Position numbers and translations under genes: made by a program
Assembly (NCBI GenBank): GCA_964007475.1
Contig: CAXFZM010000254.1
Coordinates: forward strand, 62,001-126,000
Origin: Hybos culiciformis
Lineage: Eukaryota > Arthropoda > Insecta > Diptera > Hybotidae
DNA length: 64,000 nucleotides
Reading direction: 5' to 3'
Part shown: one piece after another, positions 47,016 through 60,230 of the stretch
How the letters are laid out: the number at the start of each line of letters is the position of its first letter
Position numbering within the stretch: the stretch's first letter is position 1
The notes under the pieces: model-generated
Databases searched by the model: none
Seen by the model: only the letters and a program-made list of their open reading frames with translations
What the model was told of the DNA's origin: nothing

Positions 47016-48670
47016 TACTCCGGCTCCAGACCTCGGAGAACCTCCGTTTTTGGCTTAAATTAAAGGTCTAAAAATTACGCTTCTTTCTGTGCAATTTTTA
47101 TGTAAATCGGTTTTCTAGATCCGGAGAAATAAACGATAAGGTGAGCAAACCCCCTAACTTTAACACATAAAATGTTGACTTTGGGCTGGTTTTTTGTTCA
47201 TTACTCGGGCTCCAGACCTCGGAGAACCTTCGTTTTTGGCTTAAATTAAAGGTCTAGAAATTACGCTTCTTTCTGTGCAATTTTTATGAAAATCGGTTTT
47301 CTAGATCCGGAGAAATAAACGATAAGGTGAGCAAACCCCCTAACTTTAACACATAAAATGTTGACTTTGGGCTGGTTTTTTGTTCATTACTCCGGCTCCA
47401 GACTTCGGCGGACCTCCGTTTTTGGCTTAAATTAAAGGTCTAGAAATTACGCTTCTTTCTGTGCAATTTTTATGAAAATCGGTTTTCTAGATCCGGAGAA
47501 ATAAACGATAAGGTGAGCAAACCCCTTAACTTTAACACATAAAATGTTGACTTTGGGCTGGTTTTTTGTTCATTACTCGGGCTCCAGACCTCGGAGAACC
47601 TTCGTTTTTGGCTTAAATTAAAGGTCTAGAAATTACGCTTCTTTCTGTGCAATTTTTATGAAAATCGGTTTTCTAGATCCGGAGAAATAAACGATAAGGT
47701 GAGCAAACCCCCTAACTTTAACACATAAAATGTTGACTTTGGGCTGGTTTTTTGTTCATTACTCCGGCTCCAGACTTCGGCGGACCTCCGTTTTTGGCTT
47801 AAATCAAAGGTCTAGAAATTACGCTTCTTTCTGTGCCATTTTTATGAAAATCGGTTTTCTAGATCCGGAGAAATAAACGATAAGGTGAGCAAACCCCCTA
47901 ACTTTAACACATAAAATGTTGACTTTGGGCTGGTTTTTTGTTCATTACTCCGGCTCCAGACTTCGGCGGACCTCCGTTTTTGGCTTAAATTAAAGGTCTA
48001 GAAATTACGCTTCTTTCTGTGCAATTTTTATGAAAATCGGTTTTCTAGATCCGGAGAAATAAACGATAAGGTGAGCAAACCCCCTAACTTTAACACATAA
48101 AATGTTGACTTTGGGCTGGTTTTTTGTTCATTACTCGGGCTCCAGACCTCGGAGAACCTTCGTTTTTGGCTTAAATTAAAGGTCTAGAAATTACGCTTCT
48201 TTCTGTGCAATTTTTATGAAAATCGGTTTTCTAGATCCGGAGAAATAAACGATAAGGTGAGCAAACCCCCTAACTTTAACACATAAAATGTTGACTTTGG
48301 GCTGGTTTTTTGTTCATTACTCCGGCTCCAGACTTTGGCGGACCTCCGTTTTTGGCTTAAATCAAAGGTCTAGAAATTACGCTTCTTTCTGTGTAAAATT
48401 AGGTGAGCAAACCCCCTAATTTTAACCCATAAAATGTTGACTTTGGGCTGGTTTTTTGTTCATTACTCCGGCTCCAGACCTCGGAGAACCTCCGTTTTTG
48501 GCTTAAATTAAAGGTCTAGAAATTACGCTTCTTTCTGTGCAATTTTTATGTAAATCGGTTTTCTAGATCCGGAGAAATAAACGATAAGGTGAGCAAACCT
48601 CCTAACTTTAACACATAAAATGTTGACTTTGGGCTGGTTTTTTGTTCATTACTCCGGCTCCAGACCTCGG
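46500..48670. repeat. Segment repeated near 56.4-58.6 kb, copy 1
   Basis: Pairs at offset 9923 with 56426 to about 58590: CCTAAAT at 46781 and 56704, GGTCTAAAAATT at 47065 and 56988, and the deleted monomer GTGTAAAATTAGG at 48391 and 58314. The right end near 48670 is a type A segment that switches to the type D CCTTCG. Confidence 0.85.
48391..48410. repeat. Monomer with 47-bp deletion and 7-bp filler, copy 1
   Basis: CTGTG is joined to AGGTGAGC through TAAAATT. The usual 47 bp between them (CAATTTTTATG through AACGATA) are missing, including the second TCTAGA and the CCGGAG arm. The filler suggests end joining. Confidence 0.85.
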
Positions 48671-50400
48671 AGAACCTTCGTTTTTGGCTTAAATTAAAGG
48701 TCTAGAAATTACGCTTCTTTCTGTGCAATTTTTATGAAAATCGGTTTTCTAGATCCGGAGAAATAAACGATAAGGTGAGCAAACCCCCTAACTTTAACAC
48801 ATAAAATGTTGACTTTGGGCTGGTTTTTTGTTCATTACTCCGTCTCCAGACCTCGGAGAACCTCCGTTTTTGGCTTAAATTAAAGGTCTAGAAATTACGC
48901 TTCTTTCTGTGCAATTTTTATGTAAATCGGTTTTCTAGATCCGGAGAAATAAACGATAAGGTGAGCAAACCCCCTAACTTTAACACATAAAATGTTGACT
49001 TTGGGCTGGTTTTTTGTTCATTACTCCGGCTCCAGACTTCGGAGAACCTCCGTTTTTGGCTTAAATTAAAGGTCTAGAAATTACGCTTCTTTCTGTGCAA
49101 TTTTTATGAAAATCGGTTTTCTAGATCCGGAGAAATAAACGATAAGGTGAGCAAACCCCCTAACTTTAACACATAAAATGTTGACTTTGGGCTGGTTTTT
49201 TGTTCATTACTCGGGCTCCAGACCTCGGAGAACCTTCGTTTTTGGCTTAAATTAAAGGTCTAGAAATTACGCTTCTTTCTGTGCAATTTTTATGAAAATC
49301 GGTTTTCTAGATCCGGAGAAATAAACGATAAGGTGAGCAAACCCCCTAACTTTAACACATAAAATGTTGACTTTGGGCTGGTTTATTGTTCATTACTCCG
49401 GCTCCAGACTTCGGCGGACCTCCGTTTTTGGCTTAAATTAAAGGTCTAGAAATTACGCTTCTTTCTGTGCAATTTTTATGAAAATCGGTTTTCTAGATCC
49501 GGAGAAATAAACGATAAGGTGAGCAAACCCCCTAACTTTAACACATAAAATGTTGACTTTGGGCTGGTTTTTTGTTCATTACTCCGTCTCCAGACCTCGG
49601 AGAACCTCCGTTTTTGGCTTAAATTAAAGGTCTAGAAATTACGCTTCTTTCTGTGCAATTTTTATGTAAATCGGTTTTCTAGATCCGGAGAAATAAACGA
49701 TAAGGTGAGCAAACCCCCTAACTTTAACACATAAAATGTTGACTTTGGGCTGGTTTTTTGTTCATTACTCCGTCTCCAGACCTCGGAGAACCTCCGTTTT
49801 TGGCTTAAATTAAAGGTCTAGAAATTACGCTTCTTTCTGTGCAATTTTTATGTAAATCGGTTTTCTAGATCCGGAGAAATAAACGATAAGGTGAGCAAAC
49901 CCCCTAACTTTAACACATAAAATGTTGACTTTGGGCTGGTTTTTTGTTCATTACTCGGGCTCCAGACCTCGGAGAACCTTCGTTTTTGGCTTAAATTAAA
50001 GGTCTAGAAATTACGCTTCTTTCTGTGCAATTTTTATGAAAATCGGTTTTCTAGATCCGGAGAAATAAACGATAAGGTGAGCAAACCCCCTAACTTTAAC
50101 ACATAAAATGTTGACTTTGGGCTGGTTTATTGTTCATTACTCCGGCTCCAGACTTCGGCGGACCTCCGTTTTTGGCTTAAATTAAAGGTCTAGAAATTAC
50201 GCTTCTTTCTGTGCAATTTTTATGAAAATCGGTTTTCTAGATCCGGAGAAATAAACGATAAGGTGAGCAAACCCCCTAACTTTAACACATAAAATGTTGA
50301 CTTTGGGCTGGTTTATTGTTCATTACTCGGGCTCCAGACCTCGGAGAACCTTCGTTTTTGGCTTAAATTAAAGGTCTAGAAATTACGCTTCTTTCTGTGC

Positions 50401-50420
50401 AATTTTTATGGGCTGGTTTT
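50401..50420. repeat. 105-bp monomer (ATG/GGCTGG junction), copy 1
   Basis: AATTTTTATG is joined to GGCTGGTTTT with loss of about 81 bp, including the second TCTAGA and GGTGAGC. The next monomer carries CTTCTATCTG. Confidence 0.85.
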
Positions 50421-51000
50421 TTGTTCATTACTCCGGCTCCAGACCTCGGAGAACCTCCGTTTTTGGCTTAAATTAAAGGTCTAGAAATTACGCTTCTATC
50501 TGTGCAATTTTTATGTAAATCGGTTTTCTAGATCCGGAGAAATAAACGATAAGGTGAGCAAACCCCCTAACTTTAACACATAAAATGTTGACTTTGGGCT
50601 GGTTTTTTGTTCATTACTCCGTCTCCAGACCTCGGAGAACCTCCGTTTTTGGCTTAAATTAAAGGTCTAGAAATTACGCTTCTTTCTGTGCAATTTTTAT
50701 GTAAATCGGTTTTCTAGATCCGGAGAAATAAACGATAAGGTGAGCAAACCCCCTAACTTTAACACATAAAATGTTGACTTTGGGCTGGTTTTTTGTTCAT
50801 TACTCGGGCTCCAGACCTCGGAGAACCTTCGTTTTTGGCTTAAATTAAAGGTCTAGAAATTACGCTTCTTTCTGTGCAATTTTTATGAAAATCGGTTTTC
50901 TAGATCCGGAGAAATAAACGATAAGGTGAGCAAACCCCCTAACTTTAACACATAAAATGTTGACTTTGGGCTGGTTTATTGTTCATTACTCCGGCTCCAG

Positions 51001-52860
51001 ACTTCGGCGGACCTCCGTTTTTGGCTTAAATTAAAGGTCTAGAAATTACGCTTCTTTCTGTGCAATTTTTATGAAAATCGGTTTTCTAGATCCGGAGAAA
51101 TAAACGATAAGGTGAGCAAACCCCCTAACTTTAACACATAAAATGTTGACTTTGGGCTGGTTTTTTGTTCATTACTCCGGCTCTAGACCTCGGAGAACCT
51201 CCGTTTTTGGCTTAAATTAAAGGTCTAGAAATTACGCTTCTTTCTGTGCAATTTTTATGAAAATCGGTTTTCTAGATCCGGAGAAATAAACGATAAGGTG
51301 AGCAAACCCCCTAACTTTAACACATAAAATGTTGACTTTGGGCTGGTTTTTTGTTCATTACTCCGGCTCCAGACTTCGGCGGACCTCCGTTTTTGGCTTA
51401 AATCAAAGGTCTAGAAATTACGCTTCTTTCTGTGCAATTTTTATGAAAATCGGTTTTCTAGATCCGGAGAAATAAACGATAAGGTGAGCAAACCCCCTAA
51501 CTTTAACACATAAAATGTTGACTTTGGGCTGGTTTTTTGTTCATTACTCCGGCTCCAGACTTCGGCGGACCTCCGTTTTTGGCTTAAATTAAAGGTCTAG
51601 AAATTACGCTTCTTTCTGTGCAATTTTTATGAAAATCGGTTTTCTAGATCCGGATAAATAAACGATAAGGTGAGCAAACCCCCTAATTTTAACCCATAAA
51701 ATGTTGACTTTGGGCTGGTTTTTTGTTCATTACTCCGGCTCCAGACCTCGGAGAACCTCCGTTTTTGGCTTAAATTAAAGGTCTAGAAATTACGCTTCTT
51801 TCTGTGCAATTTTTATGAAAATCGGTTTTCTAGATCCGGAGAAATAAACGATAAGGTGAGCAAACCCCCTAACTTTAACACATAAAATGTTGACTTTGGG
51901 CTGGTTTTTTGTTCATTACTCCGGCTCCAGACCTCGGAGAACCTCCGTTTTTGGCTTAAATTAAAGGTCTAGAAATTACGCTTCTTTCTGTGCAATTTTT
52001 ATGTAAATCGGTTTTCTAGATCCGGAGAAATAAACGATAAGGTGAGCAAACCCCCTAACTTTAACACATAAAATGTTGACTTTGGGCTGGTTTTTTGTTC
52101 ATTACTCGGGCTCCAGACCTCGGAGAACCTTCGTTTTTGGCTTAAATTAAAGGTCTAGAAATTACGCTTCTTTCTGTGCAATTTTTATGAAAATCGGTTT
52201 TCTAGATCCGGATAAATAAACGATAAGGTGAGCAAACCCCCTAATTTTAACCCATAAAATGTTGACTTTGGGCTGGTTTTTTGTTCATTACTCCGGCTCC
52301 AGACCTCGGAGAACCTCCGTTTTTGGCTTAAATTAAAGGTCTAGAAATTACGCTTCTTTCTGTGCAATTTTTATGAAAATCGGTTTTCTAGATCCGGAGA
52401 AATAAACGATAAGGTGAGCAAACCCCCTAACTTTAACACATAAAATGTTGACTTTGGGCTGGTTTTTTGTTCATTACTCCGGCTCCAGACCTCGGAGAAC
52501 CTCCGTTTTTGGCTTAAATTAAAGGTCTAGAAATTACGCTTCTTTCTGTGCAATTTTTATGTAAATCGGTTTTCTAGATCCGGAGAAATAAACGATAAGG
52601 TGAGCAAACCCCCTAACTTTAACACATAAAATGTTGACTTTGGGCTGGTTTTTTGTTCATTACTCCGGCTCCAGACTTCGGCGGACCTCCGTTTTTGGCT
52701 TAAATCAAAGGTCTAGAAATTACGCTTCTTTCTGTGCAATTTTTATGAAAATCGGTTTTCTAGATCCGGAGAAATAAACGATAAGGTGAGCAAACCCCCT
52801 AATTTTAACCCATAAAATGTTGACTTTGGGCTGGTTTTTTGTTCATTACTCCGGCTCCAG
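51001..52860. repeat. Ten-monomer (1,860-bp) tandem duplication, copy 1
   Basis: Variant order matches 52861-54720 at exactly 1,860 bp, including CTCTAGACC at 51181 and 53041, and CGGATAAATA at 51651 and 53511. The upstream GGTTTATTG (near 50975) differs from the partner, and the copies part again at 52861/54721 (type B against type A). Confidence 0.9.
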
Positions 52861-54720
52861 ACTTCGGCGGACCTCCGTTTTTGGCTTAAATTAAAGGTCT
52901 AGAAATTACGCTTCTTTCTGTGCAATTTTTATGAAAATCGGTTTTCTAGATCCGGAGAAATAAACGATAAGGTGAGCAAACCCCCTAACTTTAACACATA
53001 AAATGTTGACTTTGGGCTGGTTTTTTGTTCATTACTCCGGCTCTAGACCTCGGAGAACCTCCGTTTTTGGCTTAAATTAAAGGTCTAGAAATTACGCTTC
53101 TTTCTGTGCAATTTTTATGAAAATCGGTTTTCTAGATCCGGAGAAATAAACGATAAGGTGAGCAAACCCCCTAACTTTAACACATAAAATGTTGACTTTG
53201 GGCTGGTTTTTTGTTCATTACTCCGGCTCCAGACTTCGGCGGACCTCCGTTTTTGGCTTAAATCAAAGGTCTAGAAATTACGCTTCTTTCTGTGCAATTT
53301 TTATGAAAATCGGTTTTCTAGATCCGGAGAAATAAACGATAAGGTGAGCAAACCCCCTAACTTTAACACATAAAATGTTGACTTTGGGCTGGTTTTTTGT
53401 TCATTACTCCGGCTCCAGACTTCGGCGGACCTCCGTTTTTGGCTTAAATTAAAGGTCTAGAAATTACGCTTCTTTCTGTGCAATTTTTATGAAAATCGGT
53501 TTTCTAGATCCGGATAAATAAACGATAAGGTGAGCAAACCCCCTAATTTTAACCCATAAAATGTTGACTTTGGGCTGGTTTTTTGTTCATTACTCCGGCT
53601 CCAGACCTCGGAGAACCTCCGTTTTTGGCTTAAATTAAAGGTCTAGAAATTACGCTTCTTTCTGTGCAATTTTTATGAAAATCGGTTTTCTAGATCCGGA
53701 GAAATAAACGATAAGGTGAGCAAACCCCCTAACTTTAACACATAAAATGTTGACTTTGGGCTGGTTTTTTGTTCATTACTCCGGCTCCAGACCTCGGAGA
53801 ACCTCCGTTTTTGGCTTAAATTAAAGGTCTAGAAATTACGCTTCTTTCTGTGCAATTTTTATGTAAATCGGTTTTCTAGATCCGGAGAAATAAACGATAA
53901 GGTGAGCAAACCCCCTAACTTTAACACATAAAATGTTGACTTTGGGCTGGTTTTTTGTTCATTACTCGGGCTCCAGACCTCGGAGAACCTTCGTTTTTGG
54001 CTTAAATTAAAGGTCTAGAAATTACGCTTCTTTCTGTGCAATTTTTATGAAAATCGGTTTTCTAGATCCGGATAAATAAACGATAAGGTGAGCAAACCCC
54101 CTAATTTTAACCCATAAAATGTTGACTTTGGGCTGGTTTTTTGTTCATTACTCCGGCTCCAGACCTCGGAGAACCTCCGTTTTTGGCTTAAATTAAAGGT
54201 CTAGAAATTACGCTTCTTTCTGTGCAATTTTTATGAAAATCGGTTTTCTAGATCCGGAGAAATAAACGATAAGGTGAGCAAACCCCCTAACTTTAACACA
54301 TAAAATGTTGACTTTGGGCTGGTTTTTTGTTCATTACTCCGGCTCCAGACCTCGGAGAACCTCCGTTTTTGGCTTAAATTAAAGGTCTAGAAATTACGCT
54401 TCTTTCTGTGCAATTTTTATGTAAATCGGTTTTCTAGATCCGGAGAAATAAACGATAAGGTGAGCAAACCCCCTAACTTTAACACATAAAATGTTGACTT
54501 TGGGCTGGTTTTTTGTTCATTACTCCGGCTCCAGACTTCGGCGGACCTCCGTTTTTGGCTTAAATCAAAGGTCTAGAAATTACGCTTCTTTCTGTGCAAT
54601 TTTTATGAAAATCGGTTTTCTAGATCCGGAGAAATAAACGATAAGGTGAGCAAACCCCCTAATTTTAACCCATAAAATGTTGACTTTGGGCTGGTTTTTT
54701 GTTCATTACTCCGGCTCCAG
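52861..54720. repeat. Ten-monomer (1,860-bp) tandem duplication, copy 2
   Basis: Directly follows copy 1. I noticed no internal indels, so the event looks recent. Confidence 0.9.
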
Positions 54721-56425
54721 ACCTCGGAGAACCTCCGTTTTTGGCTTAAATTAAAGGTCTAGAAATTACGCTTCTTTCTGTGCAATTTTTATGAAAATCG
54801 GTTTTCTAGATCCGGAGAAATAAACGATAAGGTGAGCAAACCCCCTAACTTTAACACATAAAATGTTGACTTTGGGCTGGTTTTTTGTTCATTACTCCGG
54901 CTCCAGACCTCGGAGAACCTCCGTTTTTGGCTTAAATTAAAGGTCTAGAAATTACGCTTCTTTCTGTGTAATTTTTATGTAAATCGGTTTTCTAGATCCG
55001 GAGAAATAAACGATAAGGTGAGCAAACCCCCTAACTTTAACACATAAAATGTTGACTTTGGGCTGGTTTTTTGTTCATTACTCGGGCTCCAGACCTCGGA
55101 GAACCTTCGTTTTTGGCTTAAATTAAAGGTCTAGAAATTACGCTTCTTTCTGTGCAATTTTTATGAAAATCGGTTTTCTAGATCCGGAGAAATAAACGAT
55201 AAGGTGAGCAAACCCCCTAACTTTAACACATAAAATGTTGACTTTGGGCTGGTTTTTTGTTCATTACTCCGGCTCCAGACTTCGGCGGACCTCCGTTTTT
55301 GGCTTAAATCAAAGGTCTAGAAATTACGCTTCTTTCTGTGCAATTTTTATGAAAATCGGTTTTCTAGATCCGGAGAAATAAACGATAAGGTGAGCAAACC
55401 CCCTAACTTTAACACATAAAATGTTGACTTTGGGCTGGTTTTTTGTTCATTACTCCGGCTCCAGACTTCGACGGACCTCCGTTTTTGGCTTAAATTAAAA
55501 GTCTAAAAATTACGCTTCTTTCTGTGCAATTTTTATGTAAATCGGTTTTCTAGATCCGGAGAAATAAACGATAAGGTGAGCAAACCCCCTAATTTTAACC
55601 CATAAAATGTTGACTTTGGGCTGGTTTTTTGTTCATTACTCCGGCTCCAGACTTCGGCGGACCTCCGTTTTTGGCTTAAATTAAAGGTCTAGAAATTACG
55701 CTTCTTTCTGTGCAATTTTTATGAAAATCGGTTTTCTAGATCCGGATAAATAAACGATAAGGTGAGCAAACCCCCTAACTTTAACACATAAAATGTTGAC
55801 TTTGGGCTGGTTTTTTGTTCATTACTCGGGCTCCAGACCTCGGAGAACCTTCGTTTTTGGCTTAAATTAAAGGTCTAGAAATTACGCTTCTTTCTGTGCA
55901 ATTTTTATGAAAATCGGTTTTCTAGATCCGGAGAAATAAACGATAAGGTGAGCAAACCCCCTAACTTTAACACATAAAATGTTGACTTTGGGCTGGTTTT
56001 TTGTTCATTACTCCGGCTCCAGACTTCGGCAGACCTCCGTTTTTGGCTTAAATTAAAGGTCTAGAAATTACGCTTCTTTCTGTGCAATTTTTATGAAAAT
56101 CGGTTTTCTAGATCCGGATAAATAAACGATAAGGTGAGCAAACCCCCTAATTTTAACCCATAAAATGTTGACTTTGGGCTGGTTTTTTGTTCATTACTCC
56201 GGCTCCAGACCTCGGAGAACCTCCGTTTTTGGCTTAAATTAAAGGTCTAGAAATTACGCTTCTTTCTGTGCAATTTTTATGAAAATCGGTTTTCTAGATC
56301 CGGAGAGATAAACGATAAGGTGAGCAAACCCCCTAACTTTAACACATAAAATGTTGACTTTGGGCTGGTTTTTTGTTCATTACTCCGGCTCCAGACCTCG
56401 GAGAACCTCCGTTTTTGGCTTAAAT

Positions 56426-58590
56426 CAAAGGTCTAGAAATTACGCTTCTTTCTGTGCAATTTTTATGAAAATCGGTTTTCTAGATCCGGAGAAATAAACG
56501 ATAAGGTGAGCAAACCCCCTAATTTTAACCCATAAAATGTTGACTTTGGGCTGGTTTTTTGTTCATTACTCCGGCTCCAGACCTCGGAGAACCTCCGTTT
56601 TTGGCTTAAATTAAAGGTCTAGAAATTACGCTTCTTTCTGTGCAATTTTTATGTAAATCGGTTTTCTAGATCCGGAGAAATAAACGATAAGGTGAGCAAA
56701 CCTCCTAAATTTAACACATAAAATGTTGACTTTGGGCTGGTTTTTTGTTCATTACTCCGGCTCCAGACCTCGGAGAACCTCCGTTTTTGGCTTAAATTAA
56801 AGGTCTAGAAATTACGCTTCTTTCTGTGCAATTTTTATGAAAATCGGTTTTCTAGATCCGGAGAAATAAACGATAAGGTGAGCAAACCCCCTAACTTTAA
56901 CACATAAAATGTTGACTTTGGGCTGGTTTTTTGTTCATTACTCCGGCTCCAGACCTCGGAGAACCTCCGTTTTTGGCTTAAATTAAAGGTCTAAAAATTA
57001 CGCTTCTTTCTGTGCAATTTTTATGTAAATCGGTTTTCTAGATCCGGAGAAATAAACGATAAGGTGAGCAAACCCCCTAACTTTAACACATAAAATGTTG
57101 ACTTTGGGCTGGTTTTTTGTTCATTACTCGGGCTCCAGACCTCGGAGAACCTTCGTTTTTGGCTTAAATTAAAGGTCTAGAAATTACGCTTCTTTCTGTG
57201 CAATTTTTATGAAAATCGGTTTTCTAGATCCGGAGAAATAAACGATAAGGTGAGCAAACCCCCTAACTTTAAAACATAAAATGTTGACTTTGGGCTGGTT
57301 TTTTGTTCATTACTCCGGCTCCAGACTTCGGCGGACCTCCGTTTTTGGCTTAAATTAAAGGTCTAGAAATTACGCTTCTTTCTGTGCAATTTTTATGAAA
57401 ATCGGTTTTCTAGATCCGGAGAAATAAACGATAAGGTGAGCAAACCCCCTAACTTTAACACATAAAATGTTGACTTTGGGCTGGTTTTTTGTTCATTACT
57501 CGGGCTCCAGACCTCGGAGAACCTTCGTTTTTGGCTTAAATTAAAGGTCTAGAAATTACGCTTCTTTCTGTGCAATTTTTATGAAAATCGGTTTTCTAGA
57601 TCCGGAGAAATAAACGATAAGGTGAGCAAACCCCCTAACTTTAACACATAAAATGTTGACTTTGGGCTGGTTTTTTGTTCATTACTCCGGCTCCAGACTT
57701 CGGCGGACCTCCGTTTTTGGCTTAAATCAAAGGTCTAGAAATTACGCTTCTTTCTGTGCAATTTTTATGAAAATCGGTTTTCTAGATCCGGAGAAATAAA
57801 CGATAAGGTGAGCAAACCCCCTAACTTTAACACATAAAATGTTGACTTTGGGCTGGTTTTTTGTTCATTACTCCGGCTCCAGACTTCGGCGGACCTCCGT
57901 TTTTGGCTTAAATTAAAGGTCTAGAAATTACGCTTCTTTCTGTGCAATTTTTATGAAAATCGGTTTTCTAGATCCGGAGAAATAAACGATAAGGTGAGCA
58001 AACCCCCTAACTTTAACACATAAAATGTTGACTTTGGGCTGGGTTTTTGTTCATTACTCGGGCTCCAGACCTCGGAGAACCTTCGTTTTTGGCTTAAATT
58101 AAAGGTCTAGAAATTACGCTTCTTTCTGTGCAATTTTTATGAAAATCGGTTTTCTAGATCCGGAGAAATAAACGATAAGGTGAGCAAACCCCCTAACTTT
58201 AACACATAAAATGTTGACTTTGGGCTGGTTTTTTGTTCATTACTCCGGCTCCAGACTTTGGCGGACCTCCGTTTTTGGCTTAAATCAAAGGTCTAGAAAT
58301 TACGCTTCTTTCTGTGTAAAATTAGGTGAGCAAACCCCCTAATTTTAACCCATAAAATGTTGACTTTGGGCTGGTTTTTTGTTCATTACTCCGGCTCCAG
58401 ACCTCGGAGAACCTCCGTTTTTGGCTTAAATTAAAGGTCTAGAAATTACGCTTCTTTCTGTGCAATTTTTATGTAAATCGGTTTTCTAGATCCGGAGAAA
58501 TAAACAATAAGGTGAGCAAACCTCCTAACTTTAACACATAAAATGTTGACTTTGGGCTGGTTTTTTGTTCATTACTCCGGCTCCAGACCT
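56426..58590. repeat. Segment repeated near 56.4-58.6 kb, copy 2
   Basis: Partner of 46500-48670. Its left edge is a hybrid: the type A segment CCTCGGAGAACC is followed by AAATCAAAGG, which otherwise goes with type B. This places the exchange between about 56410 and 56426. Confidence 0.85.
58314..58333. repeat. Monomer with 47-bp deletion and 7-bp filler, copy 2
   Basis: Identical breakpoint and filler to 48391, offset 9923. It was copied by duplication rather than formed twice. Confidence 0.85.
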
Positions 58591-58649
58591 CGGAGAACCT
58601 CCGTTTTTGGCTTAAATTAAAGGTCTAGAAATTACGCTTCTTTCTGTGC

Positions 58650-58669
58650 AATTTTTATGGGCTGGTTTT
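58650..58669. repeat. 105-bp monomer (ATG/GGCTGG junction), copy 2
   Basis: Same breakpoint as at 50401 and also followed by CTTCTATCTG. The offset is 8249, which is 9923 minus nine monomers (1,674 bp). Nine monomers were lost or gained between the two marker junctions. Confidence 0.85.
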
Positions 58670-60169
58670 TTGTTCATTACTCCGGCTCCAGACCTCGGAG
58701 AACCTCCGTTTTTGGCTTAAATTAAAGGTCTAGAAATTACGCTTCTATCTGTGCAATTTTTATGTAAATCGGTTTTCTAGATCCGGAGAAATAAACGATA
58801 AGGTGAGCAAACCCCCTAACTTTAACACATAAAATGTTGACTTTGGGCTGGTTTTTTGTTCATTACTCGGGCTCCAGACCTCGGAGAACCTTCGTTTTTG
58901 GCTTAAATTAAAGGTCTAGAAATTACGCTTCTTTCTGTGCAATTTTTATGAAAATCGGTTTTCTAGATCCGGAGAAATAAACGATAAGGTGAGCAAACCC
59001 CCTAACTTTAACACATAAAATGTTAACTTTGGGCTGGTTTTTTGTTCATTACTCCGGCTCCAGACCTCGGAGAACCTCCGTTTTTGGCTTAAATTAAAGG
59101 TCTAGAAATTACGCTTCTTTCTATGCAATTTTAATGAAAATCGGTTTTCTAGATCCGGAGAAATAAACGATAAGGTGAGCAAACCCCCTAACTTTAACAC
59201 ATAAAATGTTGACTTTGGGCTGGTTTTTGTTCATTACTCCGGCTCCAGACCTCGGAGAACTTCCGTTTTTGGCTTAAATTAAAGGTCTAGAAATTACGCT
59301 TCTTTCTGTGCAATTTTTATGAAAATCGGTTTTCTAGATCCGGAGAAATAAACGATAAGGTGAGCAAACCCCCTAACTTTAACACATAAAATGTTAACTT
59401 TGGGCTGGTTTTTTGTTCATTACTCCGGCTCCAGACCTCGGAGAACCTCCGTTTTTGGCTTAAATTAAAGGTCTAGAAATTACGCTTCTTTCTATGCAAT
59501 TTTAATGAAAATCGGTTTTCTAGATCCGGAGAAATAAACGATAAGGTGAGCAAACCCCCTAACTTTAACACATAAAATGTTGACTTTGGGCTGGTTTTTT
59601 GTTCATTACTCCGGCTCCAGACTTCGGCGGACCTCCGTTTTTGGCTTAAATTAAAGGTCTAGAAATTACGCTTCTTTCTGTGCAATTTTTATGAAAATCG
59701 GTTTTCTAGATCCGGAGAAATAAACGATAAGGTGAGCAAACCCCCTAACTTTAACACATAAAATGTTGACTTTGGGCTGGTTTTTTGTTCATTACTCCGG
59801 CTCTAGACCTCGGAGAACCTCCGTTTTTGGCTTAAATTAAAGGTCTAGAAATTACGCTTCTTTCTGTGCAATTTTTATGAAAATCGGTTTTCTAGATCCG
59901 GAGAAATAAACGATAAGGTGAGCAAACCCCCTAACTTTAACACATAAAATGTTAACTTTGGGCTGGTTTTTTGTTCATTACTCCGGCTCCAGACCTCGGA
60001 GAACCTCCGTTTTTGGCTTAAATTAAAGGTCTAGAAATTACGCTTCTTTCTGTGCAATTTTTATGAAAATCGGTTTTCTAGATCCGGAGAAATAAACGAT
60101 AAGGTGAGCAAACCCCCTAACTTTAACACATAAAATGTTGACTTTGGGCTGGTTTTTTGTTCATTACTC

Positions 60170-60230
60170 CGGCTCCAGACCTCGGCGGACCTCCGTTTTT
60201 GGCTTAAATCAAAGGTGCAATTTTTATGAA
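60170..60230. repeat. Hybrid and deleted monomer
   Basis: CCTCGGCGGACC joins a type A left half to a type B right half. Shortly after, AAAGGT is joined to GCAATTTTT, losing 23 bp including the first TCTAGA. A shared GT suggests microhomology. A hybrid next to a deletion suggests one rearrangement point. Confidence 0.8.
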
